This document shows, piece by piece, positions 24,925 through 37,690 of a DNA stretch of 64,000 bases (position 1 is the stretch's first letter; every line of letters begins with the position of its first letter). The translations under genes were made by a program, and so were the position numbers. The notes under the pieces are model-generated. The model did no database searches and was not told the origin of the DNA. It was given only the letters and a program-made list of their open reading frames with translations. The stretch comes from Augochlora pura (Eukaryota; Arthropoda; Insecta; Hymenoptera; Halictidae), in the NCBI RefSeq assembly GCF_028453695.1, contig NC_135775.1, forward strand, positions 186,001-250,000, read 5' to 3'.

Positions 24925-25399
24925 CTAGGAACGCTGCGACGAAATTCCTGCGGGAACGATCCAAACTGCTGTTTACCGTTCGCCCTTTCGTCGACTCTGT
25001 GATCCGGCAGCACCGGCTCCAAAGAAAAAAATACAGTTTCCTATAGTAGTTTTTTGATTTACAATCGTGACCGTTTGCCGGTGACAAACGCACGACGCGA
25101 AACGCGAACCTTTCGGAGGATCGATCGAAGGTCGCGGCGATCTTCGCGCATCGTGCGAATCACTGACGCGGACGAAATCGGTTGAAACAAACGAAACGCG
25201 AGCAGTGGATGTGCTCGGGGGACGCCGAATCGCGTCGCGCCGCGAATAGAGACCGAATAAACCGACGACGAGTCGTTGGTTCTTCGGGCGAGATTGCCGC
25301 GGCGTTATTTATGGACCGCGTTTCTTCCATATAGCAAGAATACGCACAATACGTATTTGCAACGCCTCGATAACGCGTGTCGCCGCGATGACCCTGACC

Positions 25400-25477
25400 G
25401 GCGAGGCGTGGCGAGGCGAGACGGAGCGAGGCGAGACGAGGAGAGGCGAGGCAAGGCGAGGCGAGGCGAGGCGCGGC
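25400..25477. repeat. (GAGGC)n pentamer array
   Basis: Imperfect tandem GAGGC/GAGAC pentamers, clearest at the right end where four to five identical units abut. Confidence 0.85.
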
Positions 25478-26825
25478 TACCGCTTCTGCATCGAGTCGCT
25501 AATCTCCGGAGCTGTTGGATGTTGGATGGATCGCGGAGGCAACGCTCTCGAATGCGCTGGTATGCTCGATACGAAGCGCGAAGCCGCCAATGTAACAGCA
25601 TGTTGTTTCGTGGTGTTCGAGAAGCGACGCGACCGCGCGTCGCCTATTTCCTCCGAAACGGATGCTCGCGCTCTAACTTTGACGCAAACGGAGCGCGCGT
25701 CGCCGACGCCGCGACCTCCTTCGAAAACAGCTTTGCGAATCGCTTTGCCGTTTCATGCGACTAACGTGAAAATATTTCTCTTCGCGTGCCGCGGCAGCCT
25801 GCGAACCGGGAAAGAAGATCGACGGGGGACGCGCGACGATTTGACAACGGAAAACTCCCGTCCTGCGTCGCGAGTACCAACTACCATCGTCCGTGTTATC
25901 TGGGAATGTCTCCGATTAATTGTGTGCTCGGTACTCGCATAATGAGTCCACGAAAGGACGCCGCCGTTGGTCGGTGTAACAACCAACGATCGCTCGTGTT
26001 CTCGGTATGAAATTTACAGAAATCGCGTTGCGAAGCTGAGAAAAAGCAAACATTGCGAAGCGAGACAATATTTGTGTCGGGTACGTACGCTTTTGTAACG
26101 GATCAATGCGCAAGGTTTACCAAGGCGCGATAAGAAGCCCGCCGGATAGTCGAGATTCGAGAAACCGACAAGAACTTCCTACGATTCTACACGAATATTT
26201 ACCTATTCCGGCGAAAGTCGACGCAAACGTTTGCCGACTTATTATCGGAAAGCTAACGCGTAAATATACGATAACGAAACGAGAAAGTTGAAAACGCGGT
26301 TGAATACGATTTGCTGAAAGCTCGTCGCTGATCGCTGCGTTTCGATTACTATATGCGGATATTCGAAAAAATCAATTCTTCAACTTTAAATTATTGGCAA
26401 AATATTTCTTTCTATTTGACTTAATTTAAGTCAAAGGTAACGAATTCTCGGACAGCTGCGTATTCTCCGATCGAATGTTGCACACTCGAGGCAAATCCCT
26501 TTCCGAGTTTCGCTAGCAAACTTTGCGAGTATTATTTGGTTCCGTATCATTTCTGTAGGCTGGCACTCTGACACGCTGGCACGCGAAGCGAAAATCACCG
26601 TTCAGAAACAAACTCGCCGAGAGCAACCGAACCCGGAAACTCTCGGATCCGACATCCGAGATGAACAGAGATCTCGGAGATCTCAGAGATTGGAGAAGGA
26701 CCGAACTCGCGAGCTCGCGCGGCGAATATAAACGAATAAACAATAATAATACGTTCTTGTACTCACGGAGGGTGTATGTAGTCCAGGGGACTGTTAAAAG
26801 GAGACACTGAACGTCGTTGCGGCTG

Positions 26826-26898
26826 TTGTTGTCGCTGATGGTGACGGCGATGATAATGATGGTGATGATGATGGCGATGACGATGGTGGTGGTTGTAG

Positions 26899-26939
<41 letters not shown>

Positions 26940-27080
26940 GATGATGCCGATGGTGACGACGGTGGTGGTGGTAGTTGAAGCGGTGCTGGTAGTGGTGGTG
27001 GTGGTGGTAAAAGCGTTGCTGTGGAATTGGTATAGGCAATGGTAGTGGTAGTGGTAGTGGTAGAGACAGCGGTAGCGGTA
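26826..27080. repeat. Compound trinucleotide/hexamer repeat (GAT, GGT, GGTAGT)
   Basis: An ATG/GAT triplet tract (clearest about 26899-26943) passes into GGT triplets and then GTGGTA hexamers. On the minus strand it encodes only artefactual poly-His, poly-Ile or Ser-Pro-Leu runs. Confidence 0.88.
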
Positions 27081-27865
27081 GAGTCGACCGTATCCGATAA
27101 GAAGAGAAATTCGAGTGTGAACGAACGCAAGGTCGAAGGAACGAGAAAACGACCGATAGCTCGCGAATAATGTGAAAAACACTTGAAGCGGTTGCAAACG
27201 AGACTCGAGAGCACGAAGTCGCAAAATCGACAAACGCGTGACCGATGAGCAAATTCGATGAAACGAATCCAACGGTGTCGAGACTAATCCGAATAGCGGC
27301 GAGCTACGGCCAAGATACCAATCGAGCTTTAATTGCGGTTAATCGATACGTCGTCGCGTCGTTGATAAATTCGATCTATGAATCGACGGATACGCGGTCT
27401 TTCGGCCAGTTTCGAATATTGATGGGAAACGGAAAGTAGCGTCGAGAGCGAATGTTGAGGGCCCGGTCCGTCCGTGTTCGCGTTCCCGTTCGTCTCCGTG
27501 TCCGTTGCCACTCTTCAAGACGAACTTTATTATCTGCCCTCTTAGCTGTCCTCTGTTTACACGCGCCGTTGCGCCGCCGCGGCTTTGCGGCGCAAGTTGG
27601 TCCCCCCTCGTGCCGTCTTCCGACCGTCGCTACCCTACTCTACCCTACCATGGCCTGCTCTGCTCTGATCTGCTTTGCTCTGCTGTGTTTTGCTCTGCTC
27701 AGCTGCGCCTTGCCATTGCCATGCCTTCGTCATGCTTTGCCATCGTGTCCTGCCGATTCTCTTTTGACTAGCGAAACTATCAGAAGGGGTAGTTTCGCGA
27801 CGAGTAGGAACTCGAAGAAGGAACGAGCATACGATCGCTCATGAGATGGCGTTCGAGGTCGCGGT

Positions 27866-27955
27866 TTCCGTCGCAATTCTGCTTCTAATTCTGATTTTGA
27901 TTCTCGTTCTGGTTCTGCGTGTGGATCGGGGTCTGGTTCTGGTTCTGGTTCTCTC
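27866..27955. repeat. Imperfect (GGTTCT)n hexamer array
   Basis: Degenerate TTCTGATTCT-type units become regular GGTTCT hexamers around 27925-27950, 0.7 kb downstream of the ADCK2-like stop codon. Confidence 0.8.
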
Positions 27956-28663
27956 GATGAGATACAAACTTATCGGAGGCGATGCAGCGACTTGATGAAT
28001 CGACTTGTCGTACCGTTGCCACCGGTTACTACGTCCGGACATGATCCCTCGAAGCGTTTACAAGCTTTTTTTGTCGACCGCTTGCGACGCGGCTGGTATC
28101 GGAATAGAAGATTTTAGCGAAACTAAAATGCATTTCGAGATTAAAAAGCAAAATTGACCGCGACCGGCGCGTCGGGTACACGTGGCACGCGTGGAACACG
28201 TGGAAAGTATGGCACTCTTTTACGAGACACGAGACAAGTGTAAGGTGAACGCGCGTGCGAGCGCATGAGCGCAAGAGTCGCACGCACACGTGCGCTACGC
28301 TCGACGCTGCTCAGTGCGACGCGCGACGACTCGGCCTATCGCAGCCGTGTCAAAGACACGATCGGTCGACGGTGGTGACCAACCAGGAAGCGATCACGGA
28401 TAACTGGTCGCTCGCCGGAATTCTGTCCGAAGCGATTACACGTTCCTCCTGCCGTCTGTTTTAAAATTGGAATCCTCCTTGGAACTCGTTTCGCGTTGTG
28501 TCATTAATTCAGGAATTTTCTCGGCTACGAGAGTGTACTTCCTGAATCCTATCAGACCGCGAGAGTATTCTCGCCAAGACCGATCGACCCTGCGATTCGC
28601 CGGCGAATCGTTTCTGCCGATCGAAAAAATGTGCCTTCCCCTTTCTACTCGTTTTATCTACTG

Positions 28664-31579
28664 TTACTCCAATTCGTCGTACATCGGAACGCTACTGAAA
28701 ACGAACGGTAGAACTTCCGCGAAGATGTCCATGTCCGGATACAGACTTCGTCCGATGCTTTCGATCATCGCCAAGCTCAGGATCACGGTGCTGAACGATC
28801 CGTCCTGTTTCACGCCGTGGCGAATCATCGCCGAAAATAATTCACTCATAACCGTGTTCACGTTCACCTGAAACAGTTATCAACCGATCGATCGATTACG
28901 AATGCGTATCGTAGATCCGTACACAGAGTGAATGAAATCACTTGATCTTCTCAAATACCTTGCTTGTAATTTATAATAGGAAGACATGACGTTTGGAAAC
29001 GTTTCTCAACTTTTCGCGTTTAAAGTCGTGTCAAACTCGTAGTATTCGAGATCATTGGATCAATGTCCATATGGTCGAGACGGTCAAGTTATTTCGTTCA
29101 CACCGTACGAATCATTTCCGATTCCGATTACGTTTGCTTTGCTACTCAGATGAGCGTCGACGATTCTCCGCAAAGTTGCTTTAAAACCGTCTGGATCGGG
29201 ACATGCTTGCGAGCTGTGTTCGAGAATGTACTCTGCCGCCAATTCCCCCTAAAAGCAGGATCCATCGCGTACGCGGCACGCGAGACGTATTCGTTATTCG
29301 TTTTCGTTTCTTGCAAGAGGGAACAGAAAGAAAAAAAAAGAGAAAAAGAAACAGAGAAATATAAAGAGAATGACCGAGTACGCACATTGCCTAGCAATAC
29401 CGAGCGAAACACGTCTCTGAGATTTCGCTGACATCGAGCGTTCAACGATACCACCAAACCGCAATCAAGGATGATCAAGCGCGGATCGATCGTCCGGTGA
29501 TCGCGATCGATGAACCTCCACAGCCAAGATAGCGTTCCTCCGGCCGACTCGGGATCCGCTTCGACCAAGATGTTGCCAGGATGCAAGTCGCAGTGTATAA
29601 AATTGTCCCTAAATACCTACGATCGATCATTGTCACCGTTTCCTCACAATCACACATTCTACTCCACTTTACTCTATTCTATGTATTATGGACGCATTCC
29701 AACCATTTTCAGGATCGTTTTGATTCCTATCCTCGCCAACTTCTCTTGCAGCTCGACGTCATCGTTTTCGAGGTAATCCGAGATAGAAGATCCCTCGTGG
29801 AAACTCTCTACGAGTACTTCTCGTTGAGTGAAATTCTCGTAAGCTCGTGGGAAAACGACGTTCTTCTTGTCGGAGAAGTTTGCCGAAAACTTGGTTAGGT
29901 TCCTGGCTTCCCGGTTCATGTCGACCTATACCAAAACAGATAACAAAGAGAAACAACGATTGCGATTGCCTGGCTAGGCGTAAGTAGCTTCAAAGAATGT
30001 TGTCCTTTGGGCTAAAGTTAAAAAGGGATCACTTGGTTTTCCATCGTGTACGAGAACTCGTCGATGCAATCGGTCAGACTGAGCCAATAGAAATCCGGCA
30101 CGATGTACGTCGCGTATTTGCAAACTCCTCTCATGATGCAGAGATCCCTTCTAACCCAAACATCGGTGAAACGGATCGATTAGGTCGACTAGGTTGTTCG
30201 ATCGTCGCAACAAAAATCGCGTCGCCGAGTATCGCACCTCAATTGATCTTTGATTCCGGGATGTAGAACTTTAACCGCAACCGGCTGCAATCTCCTCTGC
30301 TGAATCGCATCTTCTCCATCGACCTCCTCGTACGTCGTACCATCTGAAATTCGTGTACGCGTTCTCTGCAATTTCTCTTGTACGAGATTACGTACGTCGT
30401 CGTATTTACCAATCAACGCGAGCAACGATCCCAGATTCAAATGTTCGACAACTGTAAAGAAATATCGGTAAGCAAAATCATTCCTTTCTACGCAGACCGT
30501 AGACTGTGTGTCTACACTGTACGCAATCGTCTATCGTATCGCCTCGATCCGTCCGTCCGTTCGACGGTCGCTGGTGGGTCGGCTAACAAGTCGACTTATC
30601 TTAAGACTATTACGGCAGCAAAACTTTCTAATTTACTTTGGACGAAGGTTGGTACTCGAGGGTTTTGCACTGCTTCGACGCAAGCGTTCAAATCCACCCA
30701 CGCCTTGTACACCTGCAGCAAGAAACGAGACAGTCAATATTAGAAGAACGAACGACGCATCCCGTCCCTTACAATCTACAAGCTTTGCCCTCGCCGCGTA
30801 GCGTCGTCGTCATTCTTGTGGTCGTTCGATGTAATACCTGAGCGCAACATCCGGATCCTATCGGCGTTTTCTTCTCGAACTTGACAAATATTTCGTTCCA
30901 CTTCGGGCCGTAGATCGACTTGAGCAACTGCTTCGTGTAGAACCAAGAATGCGGCGAAACAGCGTGCTGTAACTGCGCGAGGGTGCCACAGATATCTTCA
31001 GGAAACAAATCTTTTCGCGTAGATGCCCACTGACCAAACTTGATGAAAATTGGCCCGAGGAATTCTATACCTGCGCAGGTATAGAACAATAAATGAGATA
31101 TATATATATAGATCAATAAATTCGCAATAAATTCGAACGCTTTTGAATAGATCGTTACTTTTCAGAAGAATGGTCGGAAACGCGTGTCTACAAGCGACAC
31201 GCGTGACCAGGTAAGCGACAGCTAGTCCAACAGCGACCGATCCGATCATGAGCACTCTTGCCGCGATCAGGACAGCGTTTCGAATTCCGGTCAGGAAATT
31301 TTCCCGATCGTTGACCGTTGTCTCGTTCAACGACGACTCGTTCTCGCGGATCAAGGTACGTCGCTTGGAATCGTAAGAGAGTATCAAAACAGCTTCGACG
31401 ATACGCTTCGAGCCTTCGCAACCGATCTGTCTCATAGCGGTAGCGTGCCGAAGTCGAATCGAGTCCACGTATTCCATTTTACGCTTGTAATTCGGTTCCG
31501 TAGTTCGCCAACTTTCCTGTCGTTTTCGAGCAAGTCTCATCGCGCGGACCAATCTTGACAAGTTCGAACGTGATCCCAT
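28664..31579 (-). CDS. ADCK2-like UbiB/ABC1-family atypical kinase, 9 exons
   Basis: Exons in gene order: 31579-31159, 31070-30838, 30712-30637, 30451-30238, 30150-30033, 29925-29704, 29616-29386, 29248-29132, 28867-28664; phases agree, 611 residues. UbiB kinases are mitochondrial proteins tied to coenzyme Q metabolism; ADCK2 has been linked to CoQ and fatty-acid oxidation. Family marks: FLGPIFIKFGQWASTRKDLF (KxGQ, about 151-154), GSGCCAQVYKAW (nucleotide loop), VAVKVLHPG (lysine about 303), DNFIHCDLHPGNILVE (catalytic Asp about 438) and LDCG (479) replacing DFG. Residues 100-130 form a hydrophobic segment rich in Val/Ala/Ile, probably a membrane anchor. An insertion of about 40 polar residues separates the nucleotide loop from VAVK, as is usual for ADCK2. 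The exon 8 donor at 29131 was chosen because it keeps phase; a second GT at 29145 does not. Confidence 0.93.
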
Positions 31580-32176
31580 CGCTGGTTCTCGTAAAGGACG
31601 GACACTTTATTCCCGATTTTATTTTCTAATTCGAGTCGATTCAAGGTTTACCGACAATATATCGAGTTTCATTGTCCCCGATCGGTGTAGCCCGATTCAT
31701 CGTGAATTCCGGGAAAATTCCGACATGCGGACATACAAAAAACTGTAGCCTTAAAACATTAACTTTTTATTCGATACACCAGAATAATTCAAATAGCTAG
31801 ATTGACTTGCTCCATGCATAGTTATGTTGATTTCAGGCTCTCACGTTCGCTCGCTGTTTTCTGTCTTTTTCTCCAACTGTGAGGGCAGCACTGTCTCATC
31901 GGTAAATTACCAACCAATCGGAGCAAAGAAAATGTCTATATTAACTGCCGCTAACATATCGAGCTGCAGTCTTTAGATACGCAGGAGTGGGACCTATTAC
32001 AAGTACTTCGAATAACCTCGGGACCCCTCATATCCTGATTTTGAGTAACCTTCGAGACACCCTGTATACTCTATGCCTGTGGGGAGGGTGAGCAAGAGTG
32101 ACAACGAGGACTGAGGAAGTAAGCAAACCAAGGACTGCATGTTGATGTTGAATACTTCAGGTTAATCATTCAATAT
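31580..32176. promoter_or_regulatory. Shared head-to-head promoter region of the ADCK2-like gene and COG4
   Basis: The two start codons are 597 bases apart on opposite strands with no other gene between. This arrangement implies divergent transcription from one region. No TATA box or named factor site is claimed. Confidence 0.55.
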
Positions 32177-35094
32177 ATGGTGAATATCATGGATGTACCT
32201 GTAAGTCAAGAGAATTTGACGCACATACTTGACAAATTATCTGAAGAAGAGGTCTGTGGGTCTACTTATCATTTATTCTGTTTTGTTTCGGTAGTGCAAT
32301 CTACTTGAATAAAGACTTTCATTTTGTAGATTAAGACAGGAAAAGCTTTGGAAAGTATACTTTCGAGGCAATGTCACGTAGAAGCAAAGCTGCAAAATAT
32401 AAGCAGGGTATTACCTAATGTTATTGTTGTACGAGAAGAGGGTGAGAAGTTTTATAACATGATCGCACGAACCAACGAGTTGGCTAAGAATGTTAGTGCC
32501 AAGGTGAGACAACTGGATCTGGCAAGGGTATGTTGAATTGTAACATTGACTTTTGTACTAGTACAAACATACAATTTTTATTGTAAATAATTCATTGATA
32601 GAGTAGAGTTTGCGAATGTCAGAGACGAGTAAACGACATCCTCGATTTACAATTATGCAGCGAAGGTGTCGCTATGGCATTATATAACGAAGATTATGAA
32701 CAAGGAGCTGCACATGTACATCGTTACCTGTCAATGGATCAACAGTTATTAGAAAGAACAGCCGAAGATATTTCAATGGATCATACTAACATAAGCAGTT
32801 CGTTGATTACTTTACAGCAAGCAGCATTGCAACTTAGAACAGTGATTACCCACAAGTTTGACGAAGCAGTAAAATCGGAAGATCTTGCTTCTGTTGAAAG
32901 ATTTTTCAAAATATTTCCGTTATTAGGAATGCATTTCGAAGGATTGAAAAAATTTTGTAGTTATTTGTGTTCCAAGGTAATGCCAAAGGCAACGTATACT
33001 TTCAACTACATTATCACATATTTCATTAAAATGTAACCTCTGGATGCTAGTTACATGAAGCAGCCCAGAAAAACTTGAAAGCAGCTTTGGAAATTAAGAG
33101 CAATGACAAAAGAGCCTCTGTCATTTTTGCTGATACTATAACATTATTATTCGAGGGAATAGCCCGCATCATTGAGATACACCAACCAATAATCGAAACA
33201 TATTATGGCCCTGGCAAATTATTAATGACAATTTCTATATTACAAAAGGAGTGCGATAGGTAACTATGTTCATATAAATATAGAAACGAATATATATTTG
33301 TAATCCCAACAGTAATACAAAGAGCTATTGTTGTGACTTACTTCTTCGACAGACAAGTCAAAAAAATTATTACAGAATTTACAAAACACAGATGCATATC
33401 TAAAAAGGTACAAATGATAAATGATCATCTTCGTAAAACAAGTTCAGAAAGAGCTGATCCAAAAGAATTTGATTTGTTATTAGGAGAAATTACTATAATG
33501 CATTCGCGGGCAGAGTTGTATATACGTTTCCTAAGAAGAAGAGTTAAGGTAATATATTTATTTTACACAAATTAACTTTTACATTGAATATTTGACTAAA
33601 ACTAGCACTTTCAATGTAGAACGACATCGAAATTAGTGCACAGGACGATGCTCAGTACAAAGATTTAACAAATGAATTTGAAAACATAATCAGTAATTCT
33701 GATCTAGCACGTGGAATGCAAGATCTTCTGGGTTCTTACCTCGCGTTAGAACGATATTTCCTTGAGGAAAGCGTAAATAAAGCATTGGGAATGGATACTT
33801 TGGATCAGGATCAACAAACATCAAGCATGGTGGACGACGTTTTCTTCATAGTACAAAAATGTGTAAGGTATTAGAAAAACTCGTAGCAGAAAAATGCTGT
33901 GCAACAAATCAAACACATTTACTTTATTCAAATTCCAATAACATTGCATTTCACAGACGCTCTATGGCCAGCTGGAGTATAGATGGTGTTTGCGCGGTAG
34001 TTAATATGGCTTGTGGTATACTGGAAGGAGAGTTTGCAAACGGATTAAGAAGTCGATTGCGTCAAGGTTATCCGGCTGGATACTTGGATTTAGCACAAGC
34101 GTACAGCGCTCTTCAGACGAGCATACAACACGGTCGTCTACAAACTTCGGACACAGAACTTGCTCGTCTAATGTTTCTGGTAACATTAACTACAATTTGC
34201 ATATCTTTCTTTTAAGATATGATATTTATTTATCGTGCATTTTATTACCGAACACAGGCTTACTTAAACAATACCGATGTTAGTATCGAATACGTTGAAA
34301 CATTGTGTAAGAGTCTAAGTAGCGAAATTGATGCAACATTCCCTAATATGCAAGATAAAGATAGGGGTAAAATCGACAGCTGTTTATCTGGCCTGAAAGG
34401 CGTTATATCAATTTTACGAGCTGTTACAGACTATGGATTGGAGCAGCTACGTGTAAGCGCAGTTAAACCAAGAGTCTCTCCTTGGGTAGACGCATTTTTA
34501 TCTGTGGATCATCATGTTAACGAGGTAAACGATACAAGTATATTTTCATTAAGATGTCTTCATTTTAATAAACTATACAAACTTCTAGGATGATTTATTA
34601 CGATATGAAACGGAAGAACCATTTGTGCAAACTCTAGTCATGAATTTAGAAGGTTTACTACGAACTTTTAAAGATAGTTTAACTGCGTCAAATTATGATG
34701 CTTTAATTGGTCTTCTCACTGCCGAGGTTACAGCTCGATTAGAAAAAGTTGTTTTAAAGTCCACATTTAACAGAGTAAGTATAGCTGTCTCGATTTTTTA
34801 TTCAACACGTATTTTATCTTTAACTTTAATTGTTAGGCAGGAGGTCTGATACTTGACAAAGAAATCAGATCATTGGCAAGTTATTTAGCTGCTGCTACAT
34901 CCTGGTCCATACGCGACAAATTTGCAAGACTGACCCAAATGGCTACCATATTAAGCATTGAAAAAGTGGAAGAGTTAGCCGATTATTGTGGTGCAGACGC
35001 AATAGCTTGGAGATTAACACCTGCTGAAGTTCGTCACGTTGCATCTTTAAGAACTGATTTTCGTCCAGATGACATAAAAAGACTAAAACTTTAA
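32177..35094 (+). CDS. Cog4: Conserved oligomeric Golgi complex subunit 4
   Basis: Exons: 32177-32251, 32330-32527, 32602-32976, 33051-33259, 33353-33548, 33620-33867, 33957-34179, 34258-34524, 34589-34774, 34837-35094; phases agree, 744 residues (human 785). COG4 is a lobe A subunit of the COG tethering complex for intra-Golgi retrograde vesicles and binds SNAREs and Sly1. Markers are DILDLQLCSEGVAMAL with EDYEQGAAHVHRYLSMD near residue 100, RRRVKNDIE in the middle, and the C-terminal end FARLTQMATILSIEKVEELA through WRLTPAEVRHVASLRTDFRP to DDIKRLKL. That last block is nearly invariant in animal COG4. An in-frame ATG at 32189 (MDVPVSQ) is an equally good start. The gene is AT-rich, unlike the CpG-rich genes to its left. 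Confidence 0.96.
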
Positions 35095-35540
35095 ATCATA
35101 ATACATTCATATGTTTTAATTACGTGCAATATATTTATGGATATAAACCATTAACAAACTCGCTCAATTATTTCGTTTCAATTGTAACGGGCTATTTTTT
35201 AAGAAACCGTCATAAATAGACGCGAGATCGTAGGATTTATTTTTAACAATTTAGAACGAGAAATATACATTTTGAATTCGAAATTTAAATTAATTTTCTT
35301 TTATTTACTTCTGTCATCAGTAATACATAACAATGAAAAATATGTGTTCTTATGAAAAAATAAGTTTTACTGGATACAAATATGTATATTACAATATATA
35401 TATATATATATACAGTATAATATAAATAACCTAGAATAAGAATAAAATAAAATGGATATTAATCGCAATTAAAATTTAAACATGAAAAATTCTGCGATTA
35501 TAGATCTAGAAACATTTGGTATGCTTTCGGTTATTTTCCA

Positions 35541-35835
35541 TGTCCCGCGAAGTTATGCTCTTGGTCCTCTTCAGTGTCCCACGAAGTCGCCTCCCTGGTC
35601 CTCTTCAGTGTCCCACGAAGTCGCCTCCCTGGTCCTCTTCAGTGTCCCACGAAGTCGCCTCCTTGGTCCTCTTCAGTGTCCCACGAAGTCGCCTCCCTGG
35701 TCCTCTTCAGTATCCCACGAAGTCGCCTCCCTGGTCCTCTTCAATGTTCCATGAAGTCCCGCGAAGTAGCCTCCCTGGTTCCGCTCCAATGTCCCACGAA
35801 ATAGGCTCCCTGCTTCCGCTTCAGTATCCCAAACT
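35541..35835. repeat. 34-bp minisatellite (core CACGAAGTCGCCTCC)
   Basis: CCTCTTCA recurs at 35566, 35600, 35634, 35668, 35702 and 35736, an exact 34-bp period. Two or so more diverged units run to about 35835, and a degenerate first unit lies at 35541. Because 34 is not a multiple of 3, all three frames give the same periodic peptide, so ORFs across it are artefacts. Confidence 0.93.
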
Positions 35836-36395
35836 GTACCTTAAAGTTGCTTCTTGGATTCGCATTACAATTCCCACATTGCGACCACACAGGTCACTGT
35901 TGTATTGTCTAATTGCAGTTTAATTTAGTCTTTAATGGTCCTTATTATTTATCTTTGAGTACCAATAATTACAATCAAAACGAAATTCCGTCGCTTTTTA
36001 TTTCATTAATGTGTTACTCGCAAATATTTTTATTTTCCAATCCTTATCGACAAGTTTTAAAAATCATTCTAATATACCAGTCGTTCAGAAATAAATACAA
36101 TACTGAAATCATTTTCCGATATTGTCATGTACATAAATCTTCCGAAGTGATATTAAACTTAGTAAACGCTCAAAACATAATGTCTCAAACATTACGAACA
36201 AAATTATTAAATATATCTATTCTGTAGCAGCGTGATTAAAAACATTTTATAAGCTTGACAACAAAAATGTCGTCCTTTTAATGTTACGAAAAATTGCATG
36301 ATATTTGTTTCCGCATGCTACGAAATCTCACATTGATAGTTTTTACTACATCTCAAAGGTAACTTTCAATAATTTTGTCCTAAATCTCTCAAGTA

Positions 36396-36640
36396 TTAAC
36401 CCTTAGGGCTCTATGAACGCATATATGCGTTTGGCGAAAGCCGCCGTTGTGGTCGATGGACGCAGATATGCGTTTACTCTAAGTCATCGGCATGACCTAA
36501 GGGCGCATATATGCGTCTGTCCTTAAATGCTCAGGTCAGTCTAGCATAAAAGTATTCCGTCCCCAGCGACCGTCAGCGCTAGCCGCGCGCCGTCCCTACG
36601 GACCGTTTCGGCCGGGAGTATTTAGAGCCCTAACGGTTAA
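36396..36640. mobile_element. piggyBac-type MITE, 237 bp, with TTAA target-site duplication
   Basis: TTAA occurs at 36396-36399 and 36637-36640. Immediately inside are inverted termini: CCCTTAGGGCTCTA at the left and, on the complementary strand at the right, CCGTTAGGGCTCTA (13 of 14 identical). No ORF is present, so it is a non-autonomous element needing a transposase from elsewhere. TTAA duplication with termini starting CC is the hallmark of the piggyBac superfamily. The interior has three palindromes around ATATGCG (about 36418-36432, 36461-36474 and 36507-36518) and is much richer in GC than its surroundings. Confidence 0.85.
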
Positions 36641-37014
36641 GAATTATCAACTATTAAGTCGATAATTCTTGCTTCTCTGTTCCGAAATGTTTTGTATCTA
36701 AATAGTTGGATTTTTGCCTTATTCTCTTTTTCTGCTTCCATTAAAATGTACCATCAACAATTTTTGTATCCATTCTACCATGTTCTATACAAATAATTTT
36801 TTGACATAACCGAACTTCTTTCCTTCATGAAACAAAATTCATCAATCTGCAACGAATTCTGCTTCATTTTGGTATAAATATCCACATTAACTTACGAAAT
36901 GCATCGGCATCAGTTTTTCTTCCACCCCTTACGGAATTACGCGATTACTGTTAGTTCTTTTGTTATTCACGAAGTCCCACGATGACCATACTTTTGCTCT
37001 TGACAAATTCCTGC

Positions 37015-37690
37015 AACAGCTGTTCTTTTGCTCTTCGCAAAGTCCCTCGATAATAGTTTGTCGTCTCCACGACGATCATTTATCCTTCTTTATCTCACGA
37101 AGTCCCGCAGTGATAGTTTGTCCTTCTTAATTTCTCGAAATCTCGCAACAGTAGTCCATTCTTGAACCATCCCTCGAAGTCCTGCAGTGATAGTTTGTCC
37201 GCCTTCATTTCTTAAAGTCTTGCAATAGTAGTCCATTATGCGTCCATCCCTCGAAGTCCCGCAGTAATAGTTTGTCCTCTTCCGTTTCTCGAAGATCTCC
37301 CAGAAGTAGTCCATTTTTCGTCCATCCCTCGAAGTCCCGCGATGATAGTTCGTCCTTCTTCATCCTTCGCGCATCCCTCGAAGTCCCGCGGTGAAAGTTC
37401 GTCCTCCTTCATTCTTCGTGCATCCCTCGAAGTCCCGCGATGATAATTCGTCCTCCTTCATCCTTCGCGCATCACTCGAAGTCCAGCGATAATAGTTAAT
37501 TCTTCTCATGCCACGAAGTCCTGCGACGATAGTTCGCTCTTCTTTATCCCTCGAAGTCCCACAATGACAGATTTTTCTTTTTTGCCTTGCATCGTCCGAA
37601 CATGGCCGGCGATGTTGTTCTCTTCTTCTCCAGCTCTTTAAGTAATCCGACAATAATTTGATCTTCTTCATCCCGCGAAGTCCCGCGACG
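37015..37690. repeat. Degenerate minisatellite, about 49-bp unit (core CTCGAAGTCCCGCG)
   Basis: The core CGAAGTCC recurs about a dozen times. CGA of the core falls at 37330, 37379, 37428 and 37477, an exact 49-bp spacing. To the left the spacing is irregular (67-87 bp), and to the right units decay. Inter-core sequence reads GATGATAGTTCGTCCTYCTTC. Minus-strand ORFs through it repeat peptides such as AGLRGM and are explained by the array. Confidence 0.88.

Larger units (their letters stand above)
24925..28663. other. Intergenic region upstream of shd and downstream of the ADCK2-like gene
   Basis: No conserved exon was found. The sequence is CpG-rich near the P450 start, then dominated by low-complexity arrays. 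ORFs here translate to His, Thr, Ile or Ser runs or Arg-rich peptide and are products of the repeats. Confidence 0.5.

Noticed and set aside
26513..27272. Frames of 150-233 residues with poly-His, poly-Ile or poly-Ser
   Set aside because: All three minus-strand frames are open through the same triplet repeat; they are products of the repeat.
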